Assembly (NCBI GenBank): GCA_051453625.1
Contig: JBOZIK010000001.1
Location: 139,430,968-139,494,967 of the forward strand
DNA: 64,000 nt
Reading direction: 5' to 3'
Source of the DNA: Welwitschia mirabilis
Taxonomy: Eukaryota > Gnetophyta > Gnetopsida > Welwitschiales
Made by a program: the position numbers and the translations under genes. A model generated the notes under the pieces. That model was not told where the DNA came from. It was given only the letters and a program-made list of their open reading frames with translations, and made no database searches. Positions 10,020 to 22,700 of the stretch are shown one piece after another (position 1 is the stretch's first letter; each line of letters starts with the position of its first letter).

Positions 10020-11115
10020 GTGAGCTAGAAGGCCCCCTTTGAGTAATCCTCATTGCTTAAAAACCCACCATCAAGATTTATCTCGAGTGTAGTAGGAACA
10101 AATCAAAGAGTGGGTTGGATTTGTCTTTCTCCTAATTTATTACTAAATTCTGAGACCATATTTGAGATCCTCTAAGGGCCCTTCATACAGTTGCTCGACT
10201 GATATGATACATGATGGATTTCTTATCAAAGAACCCTTTAGAAAAAGAAATACCTCCTTTGATTTTTATATCCATAAATAAGATCCAAAGGATGAATTAA
10301 ATTCATAATAAATTCTTCAAAGAACATTATAATACCTCCTTGAAATACCCTTTCGAGCAATCCTTCATTACTTCAAAACCTTATTCGAGCCTAGTCTTTA
10401 TCAGAAATTTCTTTTAAATAAGTAATTCATAACAAAGAATCCCTTTAAGTAATTTTCATTACTTAAAGATCCCTTTCAAGGAAGTAATTACTATTCAAAT
10501 TTAGAAGAAATTTTGTAAGGTAATTATTAAACAAAAAGTTTATCTGAAAAAGTTGAATAGAATATCTAATGAAATGGATATCTACTATGATAAAATGCAA
10601 ATGATATTTTCTAGAGAGTAGATTAATAAAGAGTTGGATAGAATAAATATTATAAAAATAGATTTTACTAGTAGGAGAAAAGAATTCATAAAATAAAAGA
10701 GTAATAACAATAGTAGCAAACAAGTTAGATTTTTAAAAGGAATTCTCTTAAGAAGGATTTCTTAAGAGAACTCATGAAACTTCATGAAATCTACATAAAG
10801 AAACTCATGCTATATAGAATATAAAGTATTTACTATAAGATATGAAAATTATGATTACATTTATGCAATTGAGAGATTAAAGTGCTAATTTTGAATAGTA
10901 AAAAGTATTAAAATTGAAGTAAGAGTTTGTAGCTTTTTCTCTACTGAGTTGCTTCACCAGTTTAAAGGACCCCTTTGAGGATGTAATTTCTAGTCAAAGA
11001 ACCCCTTCAAGTAACCTTTACTGCTTGAAGATTTCTTTCAAGGATGTAATTATTACTTAAAGGATCCCTTTGAATAGTCAAATATTCCCTTCAAGTCCTA
11101 CTTAAAGGAAGAGAT
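10020..11115. repeat. field of short interspersed repeats
   Basis: Variants of 'cccctttgagtaatcctcat' and 'tacttaaagaacccctttc' recur about ten times (near 10038, 10330, 10355, 10440, 10480, 10970, 11005, 11050, 11085). They are separated by unrelated AT-rich sequence. The units are degenerate and irregularly spaced, so this is not a clean satellite. No coding is seen; the 86-codon minus-strand frame at 10463-10723 is low complexity. Confidence 0.45.
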
Positions 11116-11157
11116 AGAAAAACACTTTTATAGCATATTTTATTAATAACCCCATTA

Positions 11158-12330
11158 ATGGCTTCAACCACTTCTTCGATAGAAAATATAGTAAGTCAAA
11201 CTTTAATATGTAATAAGAAGTTCAAAATTCTATAAATTAACCTTTACAATAGGTAAATTATTAATTCCAAGTTTGTTTTTAGTGAACATTTTGCTTTGTA
11301 ATCTTCCAATTTCATTTGAAAATATCATTTAAAAAATCCTCTATAGACTCTTTCATAGGTAAAAATGTTATTCTAGGTTCAAGAATTTAGATTAAAAATG
11401 ATTATTTAGATAGCCAAATGCTTTTAGTTCTTTAAAAGGCATTTTGTTTTTTTAATAAGATACTGTGTGAGTACTTGAAGTTTAATGATAATTCTTATAT
11501 GATCACTTCATATAAGAAAGAAACTAAAATCGAAAGCTAAACCATAAAATGTCTTTTATAGAAGTTAAAATTATTTCTTATTCAAATTTTGAAAAACTTC
11601 TTAAAGACCTAGATTTCACTAAACTTAGACAACTAATTACTGATCTTAACTGGTGAAACTAGTTAACATTTTTAGAAAAGTATAGTAATAAAAAAGTATA
11701 CTCTTTTTATAGAAATATGATATTTTTAAAGGAGCCGCCAATATTTTACTTGTCAATCAATAATGAGCTAATTTATATTTCATTGGATGAATTATGAATA
11801 ATTCTAGGGGCACTATCCGATGGAATATTTTTATCAAAAATGCATAAAAATGAGCATACAATATCATGTCTAAAACATTTTTGAAGTATCACTATTAAAG
11901 ATGGACAAGTCGACATTAATAGGACAATAGATCCTAAGGCATTTTTCATTTCTGGAATGATATCCTCTAACTTAGCCTGAATTATCAATAAGCAAAATGG
12001 CATGAGTATACATGAAGTATATTTAATGGATGTCATAAAATATTCCTCAAGAAGAAATATTGATATTGGATTCAACATCTTTCAATATTTATGTAAATTA
12101 ATATCTAGAACTAGAAACACCACCAAGATTATAAAGGTTGGAATGGGATTTGTATTATTGATTAGAAGGATTATTTTAGGTATAAATGCTCCATAATTCT
12201 TTCAATGAAGTAGGAATAGTATGGGACTCTCAATCCCATCCTTATCTAGAGTTTTGATTTTGACACCCTTTAGCATTTTGGGCATAGATAAGGCATCTTC
12301 AACTAGTTAGCCAGTGATGTAAATTTTAAT
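11158..12330 (+). pseudogene. retroelement-associated 'plant transposon protein'-like pseudogene
   Basis: A degenerate plus-strand frame can be followed from ATG 11158 with several stops and shifts. The best part (about 11780-12196) contains AWIINKQNGMSIHEVYLMDV then IKYSSRRNIDIGFNIFQYLC. This matches the layout '(F/I)N..(L)..(S)..EV.YMD...L......INVG..I...' seen in plant retroelement proteins of unknown function. It has no catalytic motif. The 64-codon open piece 12002-12196 is the longest uninterrupted part. The opposite-strand frame 11773-12078 is a shadow. Probably a remnant of an element's extra ORF. The family call is by pattern only. Confidence 0.4.
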
Positions 12331-12479
12331 GTAGCCACCAGAGCCTTCCATAGAATGAGTAGATACACTTAATTTATAGTAATTTAAGATAAAAAAGAAA
12401 ATAGAATCCTTTACAAAGTTACTAAAAAAAGATAAGATGTATTCTTTATGTTCCACTATAAATTATTTAACTACCTTCC

Positions 12480-13930
12480 TACCAGAAAAGAACTAGTTAT
12501 AAAAAGAAAATCTTAGTTTAAAAGAAAAAGTTAAATTTTTAGAACTAGAGAATTAATTTTACAAAGATAAAATTTCTTTTGGTAAGTAGAACATGATAAA
12601 AAAAATGAGAAGAAGTAGTAATTGAAGGAGAGATTGATCTCTCATTTTGAATGTTAAAAGTTAAACGAGTCCTCTCTACATAATACTTAAGCTTGAATTG
12701 AAGAATTAGAGCAAGAACTTAGAGAGGGGAGAGAGACACTATATCTTACCTTACCAATAAAGAAGATTTTGTATTGAAACTTCTAAAAATCTTGGTTTGT
12801 AACAAACATTATGATATCAAATACATTGAAATGTAATAAGAATTCATTACTTTCATGCATAACAACTCATCCCTTCCTATAAAGAAATATTATTCAAATA
12901 AACTTTATATGGACTTGAGGGGGATGCATGAAAAGTATATGAAAATTCAAGAGAAAAATAATAATAAATAGGTGTAGATTAAGTAGGAAAAAATTGAAAT
13001 GTAGGAAAGAAACATTACTTTCTTTTAAGAAAACTTAAAATCAACTCTTCCTTCTTCTACACCCCTTGATTATTCTTCTTTAGAATAGAGTTTAATAAAG
13101 GTTTTAAAAAAAGAACTATCTCTAATATCAAAAAAAATCTCTAACTTGCTTTATAACAAATACCTCTAGTGTATGTAGAGATTTTTGTGCATCAAATTTT
13201 GGATGCTCTTAAATAAATATTAATTCTTGCTAGCTAGTTGAACTTAATTGAAAAGCTCAAGAGAAAAAAGAATAGACTACTTTATAAAAATAAACTTTTA
13301 GAATTTGGACTAGATAAGAGAATAGAANNNNNNNNNNNNNNNNNNNNNNNNNNNNNNNNNNNNNNNNNNNNNNNNNNNNNNNNNNNNNNNNNNNNNNNNN
13401 NNNNNNNNNNNNNNNNNNNNNNNNNNNAAGAGAAAAAAGAATATACTACTTTATAAAAATAAACTTTTAGAATTTGGACTAGATAAGAGAATAGAATTTA
13501 GAGATGACGAATTAAGGGTACCAAGAAGCATGCATTTTTATTCCCAAAAACTATATGGGTACTTTGATGATTATTTTCTTCAAAATGGAAGGAGAATAAT
13601 AAATTCAAACTATCCTAGTTGGAATTTTTTTTGGATTAGAGAAAGCTAAAAAGACCCAACCTACTCAGCTTATAAAACCAATGAAAATTACAACTGCTAA
13701 AAAGTGTAAACAATCAAAAGGAGGGCCACTAAAAGTGGCTTAATCAGATCAAGAAAATATAAATTGAGATGATCCAACCCTTTTAAAGGAATAAACTGAG
13801 GCAATGAAGTAGTTGAAAGAAATGATAAAGTTATAGGCTAAATAATAATTAGATGTATCTGAAAAGAAGAAAATAAAACATCAAAGGAAATAACGAAAAT
13901 TGTCAAAGGACTAACAGTCTAAGTATGGAA
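12480..13930 (+). pseudogene. Lys/Glu-rich coiled-coil-like continuation of the preceding pseudogene
   Basis: Broken plus-strand coding-like sequence rich in Lys, Glu and Leu. It includes EKLKRKKNRLLYKNKLLEFG (13250-13309) and, after the N gap, further charged helices to about 13900. Proteins of the presumed family often end in such a coil, so this may be its C-terminal part. The 13328-13427 N run is probably an artefact, which would restore an open frame of about 70 codons across it. No function can be named. Confidence 0.3.
13259..13496. other. 100-N gap with duplicated flanks (assembly overlap)
   Basis: The 69 bases before the gap (13259-13327) and the 69 bases after it (13428-13496) are the same apart from one base (aatagact/aatatact). 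N run: 13328-13427. Most likely two overlapping contigs were not merged. Confidence 0.85.
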
Positions 13931-16005
13931 AATACTAATAACTTAGAAAAAGATGTATATTTATTCTCTATTCTTATCAAAGTTAATAAAGAATATGTTA
14001 AAATATTAGTAATATATTATGACATTATTATAATATATTATGTATTATTATAAGCTAAATTTGTGATGCAAGTTAGTTAAGTGGAGTCATGCTACAAAAA
14101 GGAAAAGAAGTTGTAACAATTAGATAGGTGAAGCAAAAATGAATAACAGACTCGCTACAACTACACCTATAAACATGCATTATAGAGGAGGTAAAAGGAT
14201 CTTTTTAAAGTCTTAGAGAAGAGTTGAAAAGCATGTACAAGTTAAAGAGATCATTTTGGGAGAAATATAAAGTAACTTCCTAAGCTATGTTACTTATTGT
14301 GGAAACATAAGAAGTGGCTAATTACTATATTTTCTTGATACTAATACAAGCTTTGCTATTCTAAAAAGAATCTCGTGTTACTAAGTGTGTAATTTAGAAA
14401 TGTTGTATGTTGTCTTTTTCTTGCTCTTAATATTAATATTAGCTAAGTTAATATTAAGATAGTTTATTAGTTAGGAATAATTGATTATGTAATTTAGCTA
14501 TGTTTTCTTTATTCTATTTTCTTTTATTTCCCCAAATTTTGTAAATTATTGTATATAAGTAGAGTAACTATAAAAACACTTTTTTGCTAAGAATAGTTAT
14601 TCTTAAAAACGTATGTGTCCTGATGAAATAAGAAAAGTTTTTTATTTTAGTCAAAAGTAGAAAATAAAACTACATATAAAAAAATTAGTAATAGTTAAAG
14701 TCTATGTGTTGTAATTTAGTTTACATGTTTTTTCCTAGTATTTTGATAATATAATCATTTCTTATTTAGTGATTTATTAAAATTAGTTAGCTGTTTTATA
14801 TTACTTTTAGTTAAATTATAGCCAGTTAATAGACTAAAGATAGTAAATGGGTCTCCTCTAGATGTGTTGGTTTGGATTACTATAAATTATCTCTAGAGAA
14901 TAAAGGAAGTAAATGACCCCTTCTAGATGAGTGAAACTAGTTAAATTGAAACTATTGTCTTGGTTACATCTTACAATGCATCTTGGATTATTGATAGTAC
15001 ATCTTAGATTATTTAGCATTACTTTCTTGGATTGTCTTGATCACATTTTGATTTTTCTTGAAAATTCTATCTTATGTTTGAAATTCCCTATCTAAATCTT
15101 GCCATGGACTATACTGCAAACTATGAAGGTTATAGTTCTTATGCCATGATTACATGTGTAGAACCTACTATGAAGAAGACCTTGGAATGAGTTAGCTAAT
15201 GGAAAATGGGTTAATCGCTATTTCATGATTATTGTTTAAATTCATGCAATTGAAGGACCTTAGATGTCTTGAATAAATTAAGTTATTTATGTAAACATAA
15301 ATACTGTATTCAGATTTTCATTTAAGGAGGTCGTATGAATATTTTATAATTATTTAAGGAAGTGACATGGATATATTGGGAATTCTAATTATTTTTCATT
15401 AACCTACCTCATAGATAAGGGAATTTGGTTTTTACTTAGAAAATATATCCATATTGGGATAGTAGTCTAGTTCTATCAATTACTAGATGTTTTCTCCATT
15501 ATGTTATTTAGTTTAACTTTAAAGTTAAATGTTAGCATGATTAGTGAAATCATTAGCATAATAGATCATTATATTTGTTTATGAAATGATGAAATATTAT
15601 TATGGAGGTAATTAAAATTACCTTGAAAAAGTTACATTTCATGATAATTAGAAATAGATGAATTCTTAATATTTCTCATATCAAATATGATTTGAGAAGG
15701 AATAGACAAATTATTAATGTTTTTCATATTAAATATTATCTGTAATGTTATTATTACATAAAAATAATGTTTTAAATAATATATTTCATAGACCATTATT
15801 TCTTTAAAAGCTTATAAGATGAATCATTAAATGTTAAATATCAGATTTATTATATGTCAAAAGTAATAAAATTATTAACTCTACTAAATATCATATTTAT
15901 TATATGTCAAAAGCAATAAAATTATTAACTATGCTAAATGTTAGATTTATTATATGTTAAAAGTAATAAAATTATTATCATAGTTATGAGTCAAAAAGTG
16001 AAGCG
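13931..16005. other. AT-rich intergenic sequence
   Basis: No gene found. A short direct repeat with the core 'tttattatatgtcaaaagtaata' (shown in part) recurs at about 15840-15970, three times in tandem with a spacing of about 60 bases. The rest shows no recognisable structure. Confidence 0.4.
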
Positions 16006-16009
16006 AGTG

Positions 16010-16085
16010 GGGTACATGAGATTTCAACCCTTGAAACTCTCCCTTGATTGCTCACCTTCTTAAACATTACACCAAGAATCACATG
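16010..16085 (-). repeat. tRNA-like unit, probable SINE head
   Basis: On the minus strand TTGGTGTAATGTTTAAG (box A-like, about 16060-16077) is followed by GGTTGAAATCTC (box B-like, 16018-16029). The spacing is that of a tRNA gene. There is no intact cloverleaf. It resembles the internal pol III promoter of plant tRNA-derived SINEs. Confidence 0.4.
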
Positions 16086-16156
16086 TTGCAAAGAAAGATA
16101 TTTGAAAATATTAAGCTATGACATTAGTTATAATTATGATCATTAATTAAAATGTA

Positions 16157-16224
16157 ACAATTAGGAATCGAACCCCTGTATCCACATTAACATAGTAAAT
16201 CTCTTACCATTACACTAGCAACAT
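16157..16224 (-). repeat. tRNA-like unit with perfect B box
   Basis: Minus strand: box A-like TAGTGTAATGGTAAGAG (16201-16217) and GGTTCGATTCC (16164-16174), a perfect RNA polymerase III B box. The T stem does not pair fully, so a working tRNA is unlikely. It is a SINE head or tRNA relic, about 70 bases from a similar unit in the same orientation. Confidence 0.5.
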
Positions 16225-18862
16225 CAAATGTTAAGCAAGAAACCTTTCAAAACATAATTAATTAAACACCATATTAAATTCTTTCACTTACTAAATAGGA
16301 TTCGATGGCATCATAAACAAGAGGAGGATGTGTATTGTTGGGAGTGTATGCATGATTGAATCTTGAAACTACATTATAGAATTTAAGTTAATTTGCAAAT
16401 TTCTAAACAACAGAGATATTACATCTAGAATAAGATTGGAAAGAGTAAAGAACTTACTAGATTACTATATTGTATTAGTTATATAGCAGAAAGTGCTCAA
16501 AGTTCTTCAAATAAAATGGCATGTCCAATGAATGGAAGTTGAAGTGTTCTAATCCCCTTACAATGAATAGTGTGGAAAAATAAAAGTGACTTAGTAACTA
16601 TAAGAATCAGTAGTTGGGCAGCATCAGTTAATGTCAATACCATTACATTCTAGAAATGAAGTGATTGATGTAGTCCAACTTATAAGTGTTTTATTCCATC
16701 TACAACCTTTGATCTTAATATCATAGCATTCAAGTAGTTAAGACATCACTGAGAAGAGAAGCAGTGGTTTTTACTTAACATACTTTTTGCCTGAATTCTT
16801 GAATATAATATTCTTTCTCTTCTTCATTTGTAAAGACCTTTCCCTTTATTAATTTTTTAACTTACTCTTAAAACACTATTATGTAGTGATACTTCATCTA
16901 TCCATCATCTCTCTGCAACAATAGTAACACCCCAAAAATGTTGTAATCATCTCTTAAATCACTGTGTAATATGAAATCCTTGAGAAGTAATAATATCACT
17001 AGCTTTGTTAATGGAACTTGAGGGCCACTTATGTTCTTCTATGCCATATCTTTCATTGCTTTACAAGATATATTATTTTTGTATTGTTATTTCACATTTG
17101 CATTCTTGCGAAATGCATTATTTGTGTATTTTAGTATCTTTTCTAATTCAACATTTAATTCTTATGTTATTCAATTCATGTTAAGATTACCTAAAATTGA
17201 TTCATTTTTCTTAAAATAATAAAGAGAACAATTAAGGGATTCATTCTCTTATTGTCCAATGAGTTATAAAGGGAGCTCTTGAGGCCACTGAGAAGGATGT
17301 TAATGCAACAAATCACACTTAAATTTCACTATGAAATTCAAACATGGGTTTGCAGTCTCCTTTCAAGTATAAAAAATTTGGTTCATTTCCATAGTCTTTG
17401 TTACTGTATTCTCAACTGCATGAGTTCTACCTTTATTCTAATCATCTTTTCATTAATATGGTTGTTTAGAATATAACTACTCAAGAATAAAGATGTAACA
17501 GTTATTGACAAAACATCAAAACTTATATCTCTCATGTTCAAGTTTTTATCATGATATTTTTTAATCAATTTCTTCATAACATTAGGGATTAATAAGAATT
17601 ATTTAGCCTATAATATATATTCTCTCAAAAATATCCTATAATCATTTAAAACTATAAATTTAAATTCTAATCCATTTGCCTAGCCCTTAATTTATACTTG
17701 GCTTATATAAAAAATTAATTAGTTATTTATAACACTATGGTTGACAATCCGTTTATACTCTTGGATTTAAATCTAGGCATATATATAAGACCTTAATTAC
17801 TAAGACATATTATAAAGAACAATTGTAGTGACATATTCTTTTTCAATAAGAGCTATGCATGATTAATTATTTTGTTTTACATGGAATATTACATTTAAAT
17901 ATTAAAGCATCATTAATATTTTAGCTATAAAATTAAGGGAATTATATTTTAGTATTAGAACTAGATGAAGTTTTTAAGTGCAAAAATTTGGATGTTACAA
18001 AAGAAGACAAACATTATTTAGAATTAGAACCAACTGTGAAAGACCTTAATTTTTTTGATGAATAGTTACTTTATCAAGTAATTTTTAATTCATCTTAAAA
18101 TAATGTCTTACAAGAGTTATTTAATAAACATAAACAAGCTAAGGAATGGACTACTACTAATCTTAACTGCATAAACTATTTTGCATGCATTAATGTTATT
18201 TTTAATTTCATAGACTCTTACATAAAAACGTACATAAATTTTCTCCCAATTCAAGATACTTTGCAAAGTTTTAAATCATTCAATGATCGTTTTCATACTT
18301 TTAATCCTTCACACACATATCACATTAGAGAATTTTTAGTTTTATTAAATTTTTCTTTTAGAAAGGATTTTTCTTTTAGACTAGATTTCTTTTAAAAAAA
18401 TAAAAACATTAAAAACATATGTGCTTAATGGTCTCTCTCATCTAAAACCTTGCAAGCACTATTATCTTTAAAATCATCACCTTAGACTCTTTCACTTAGT
18501 AATTCCCAATTTTCATCCCCTTAAGTTTTTTCATGCATCCCTTCCATTTTTGAATAACCCCACTAAGCAAACAAATCATCCATTCTATCCATTCATTTAT
18601 GAATTTCTAAGACTTGTAGACCTATATTAATAGCCTATTATAAAAATTAATAATAAGTGATATTGTCATTATACAAATACCATTTATGATTAAGTATGCT
18701 TATAGGTTTTTAAGAAAAAGTTACACTTATTTTGAGTTTTATTATTAAGGGCACATTCACTTAAGGTCTCTAATTTTAGTAAAACATGAATAAAGAGGTG
18801 AATCTACCATCGTGATATGTTATTTTTATTTAAATCTTTTAATGGAAATAAGAATTTTCTTA
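16225..18862. other. AT-rich intergenic sequence
   Basis: No gene supported. Short open frames near 17031-17219 and 17279-17476 are T-rich and lack any motif or homologous look. Confidence 0.4.
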
Positions 18863-19064
18863 ATTAGGTTAATAAGCTAATACCTCCTTTAATATGAATT
18901 TAAAAAAGAAAGANNNNNNNNNNNNNNNNNNNNNNNNNNNNNNNNNNNNNNNNNNNNNNNNNNNNNNNNNNNNNNNNNNNNNNNNNNNNNNNNNNNNNNN
19001 NNNNNNNNNNNNNATTAGGTTAATAAGCTAATACCTCCTTTAATATGAATTTAAAAAAGAAAGA
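18863..19064. other. 100-N gap with identical flanks (assembly overlap)
   Basis: The 51 bases before the gap (18863-18913) are repeated exactly after it (19014-19064). N run: 18914-19013. This points to an unmerged contig overlap and not to missing DNA. Confidence 0.9.
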
Positions 19065-20240
19065 TATGATAAGTAGAACAAAAGAAAAATAATACATTTT
19101 CTCCAAACATAGATATCATTAATTACTTAATTACATTTAGTTAACTACATTGGATCTATAGATGCTCACTAGTAATGTAGCTCTAATGATCTAATTATGA
19201 CATGATCAACTGTGTCAGGGCTATGAACACTCATTAGTAATGCAACATTGATTTCTTTATGAAATAACATGCTTAATTCTTTTGGAAGAAAATGTCATAA
19301 CACTAGATGTGCAATGTGATTCAAATACTTATAACTAAGAACATATATGTTGGTAGAAAAGAAAAAGAAAGGAAAGAAAAATGTGGTAATTAGAGACCTT
19401 CTACAATCTATTATCGTTTAACTTTTATAGTTTAGATTTTCTACAATTTATTAAATTCCTATGAGTTACTTCATCAATACTATGACTATTTGATATTAAG
19501 ATCCATTAAAAATACAACAACATAACAAGAATCATTAACTTAGGTAGTTTTATTTATTTATTCATCATTTACATGGTTAAATCCTTTAAAAAATTTTCAT
19601 TTTTCCTCTTTATAACCCATTTCACTTCATCCCTATTTTATAAGAAATAAATACTAAGGCATAAACCATTTTCGCTTAGATTTTTTAGGAATAAATAACA
19701 TGGTTGTTTTGTAGTTTTTCCTTAGTTGCATTACTTTGCATTATTTTCAATAAAAGAACTTATTAAAATTGTTTTAAGGTTATGTCCTTAAAATGATTTA
19801 AACATTTTCTATCATAGAAATTTGACAATAAAGTTCAGTTTTAGTTAGAGGGTATAACATTTATTATTATAGGATTTCTAATTTTTGATGCCTTAATTTC
19901 AAAATTTGGTCATAACAATTTTGAAAGATATATATATTTTTTTTTTACACTTGATCAATTTGACTTTGATAAGTTTTCCATTATTAAACATTTCATTATC
20001 AAATTTTGCTAAAGATCTAATAAAAGTCTGATTATAAGGGTGTGTTAACATGTAAACATTGACATTTTAATCAAGTTAATTAATCAATTTATATCAATGG
20101 AAGACACTAATATAATCGAATTATCATAAAAGCATCTCTTCTATTATTTTTCTATATTAATTATATAATTATCATTTTTCCATAACATTTTTAACTTAAT
20201 AATCACATTTTGGTTAACATTATAAAATATTATTAGTATT
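19065..20240. other. AT-rich intergenic sequence
   Basis: Nothing recognisable beyond homopolymer-rich AT sequence. Confidence 0.4.
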
Positions 20241-21120
20241 TAGCCTAAAACATTGATGTCATCACCAGTAATTTTAAGTAGATTACCTCAAATCCCATGA
20301 TCTTAACTTGTCATGCAAAATTGGATTAAATACAGTCATGGTATTAAACATGTTTCACATAAAAAATAACTAGCATCTCTTGTGACATATTGTGATTGTG
20401 ATGATAACACATAGCAATGACATGTGGTATTATTGAGTAGGATGACAGTGGAGACACATGGCAATGATAGTGATTAGAAGAAGTAGTAGCATCTACGAGC
20501 CAAGTGTTTGCCTCCTCATGATGATTTCTACCTAATGGAAGATAAAAAATTCCTTACCTAATGCCATCATTTTGTAACCACTCATCTAATGTTATAAGCT
20601 AAAGACTTGTAACCAATCCTCATCTTCATCCTTACCTCTAAAAAGGCCTTAATACTTTTATTGTAACATCCTTTATTTTGGTAAAATATTAAAACTTTAG
20701 AGCATCAAGTCATAATGGCATTCTAAGAACTTCTTTAGTGAGTGACCTTTCCTTTAAGAATATCTTGAGGAGTGCCACTAGCATTCCTCTTCCTTTGATA
20801 TAATGCATTTTCTTTAATACATAAAAGTTATTTTGCTTTTGATTTTAAGTTGAGTGACTTTGTACTTGGAATACTTAGGTAAAAACTTAGCTATCATGTT
20901 TAATTTTCATTTAAGTGATTTCCTTAATAACTTGATTTAAATCTTAGTAATTTTATGGATTCTAAGTATCTGACTCATTAGCTTTAATTTTTATTGCAAG
21001 GTTATGAAGGATCAAGTGGTAATTGAGTTCACCAATATTCATATGGTGAATGAGATTATATCATCATGACCTGAGCAAATATACTTGATAGTTTGGAGTG
21101 TGTTACATGGAAAGCATAGG
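20240..21120 (+). repeat. possible degenerate Gypsy LTR-like region
   Basis: The composition resembles a Gypsy LTR: an 'acatgtgg..acacatggc' stretch, CT-rich 'tcatcttcatccttacctct', then 'aaaaaggcc' like a weak TATA region. 'tgtaacatcc' at about 20661 resembles LTR starts of this kind. No partner copy was found in the window, so this is weak. Confidence 0.2.
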
Positions 21121-21880
21121 ATATAATTAAAGTAAAGAATTGTTGGTGAATAAGTCAGTGAAAAATTGGATCTTTCTTACTTTCCTACTTTTTCAAATTG
21201 AAGCTTCAAAACTACTACTTTCAAACTTTTCCATTTTTCTTTCTCTTAATTATAACTTACAAGAAGTAAGAATGTGTAACTTATAAAAATCTATATTAGT
21301 TATCCCTATGGAAAGAATGATACTTAATGTTGACTTAGTTAAATTCATTTTATTTTATAAATGAATAGTTGTAAATGAAACAAAAGCAATAATTCTATCA
21401 ATGTTATAAATTAGATGAAAATATAGAATTCCATATACTAGAAGCTTTATTAGCTACTTTAAACTAAATTTGCATATTAGTAGACTTCTTCATAGGTAGA
21501 GCAAAGAGTGCATGAAATTTATCTAGTTATAATTATTAATAGAGAATTATAATAAAGGAATTTCTAATAATTATTACATATATGAATAGATTATTAAGCT
21601 TACTTTTATAAATAAAAGAATCTGTAAATCATATTGTGTTGTTACTAATTTAAGACTCAATAAAGCAAAGACATTAAACACTTGTTAAATGATTAAAATT
21701 CATTAAGTAAAAATGATGAATAAACTTAAGTTGTATCTACTAAACTTTACCTTACTCATAAGAGTAAATGAGAAAACCCAAGAAGATATTAAAGTATCTA
21801 ATGTATAAATATGCAGTACTTATTAATCTTCAGTATAAAATAATAGTAGAAAGTTGGTGGAATTACTACTATGAAAATAG
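21120..21880. other. AT-rich sequence upstream of a Copia RT relic
   Basis: It may hold the decayed integrase of the element whose RT follows, but no motif can be read. Confidence 0.3.
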
Positions 21881-22700
21881 TAATAAGGATAAGATGGATA
21901 TTCTAAAAGAAGTTTGATGAGGTACTTGATAAGCACAAGGATATATTAGTTACTAAAGGATTACTCATAAATATGAAATAAAATATATAAGATGTTTAAC
22001 ACTAATAATAAAGTGGCAGATCAGTTAGCCTTTAGTTATATTAATAACATAAAATAAATGAAAGATGTATAAGATTGATATAAAAAGTGATTTTTTGAAT
22101 GGTAATCATAAGAATAACATTTACATGGCTTAGTTTAAATATTTTTTAGAAAAATGATAATAATAAAAGATGTACATATTAGTAATATCACTATATGATT
22201 TAAGTTAGCCATTACACATGTTATATACTAATGTAAGAAACATATAGTAAGTATAGAAGTTGATATGTATAAATATTGAATACTAATTGAGTACTCTTTA
22301 TAAAGTGTACAAGAGATAAGAGCACGCATATTGTTATATTTTTTCATAATATATTAATCACTAAAAAGGCATGGAACATAATTATTATGGAGAACCTACT
22401 TGGCCTAACAATCTTTTGTATATTTTCCTAGTAGTTATTTTAGGTATGAAAAGAGAATTTTAAATGTAAAAGAAGACCTCATAAAGACATTCAAAATCCT
22501 TAACTTTAAAATTATGGAACACTTAAGAAAGTAATACAATTTTATTAAATCAATATAAATAAGTTGATATATTATATAATTTAGCATGAAGAATATATAA
22601 CCAATGTGATGCATCATCATCCTTGAAAAATAAGTATAAAGAATGTTTTTTATAGTTAGTGATATATTTGCTAATCTTTTCATGTTCTTATATGGAAAAT
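21880..22700 (+). pseudogene. Copia reverse-transcriptase relic
   Basis: The segment KMYKIDIKSDFLNG (about 22059-22100) followed by IYMA matches the RT signature K..QMDVKSAFLNG...IYM of plant Copia elements. Upstream AQGYISY...THKYEI (about 21932-21980) fits AKGYTQ..G.DY.E.F. Downstream ISLYDLS (about 22188) fits the SLYGLKQAPR block. Further on VKEDLIKTFK (about 22462-22491) fits the region after the active site. The YVDD box itself cannot be found. Many stops and shifts make it non-functional. No LTR or PBS could be linked to it, so it is an orphan fragment. The opposite-strand frame 22435-22683 is a shadow. Confidence 0.65.

Noticed and set aside
11158-14300. Endogenous pararetrovirus
   Set aside because: The AT-rich coding-like block without LTRs raised the idea, but no movement-protein, RT or RNase H motif could be read. 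The pattern fits retroelement ORFs of unknown function better.
16157-16224. Functional tRNA gene
   Set aside because: The B box is perfect, but T stem and acceptor pairing fail; treated as a tRNA-like relic.
17031-17476. Two small open frames (62 and 65 codons) as small membrane proteins
   Set aside because: T-rich codons give hydrophobic residues by chance; no context or motif.
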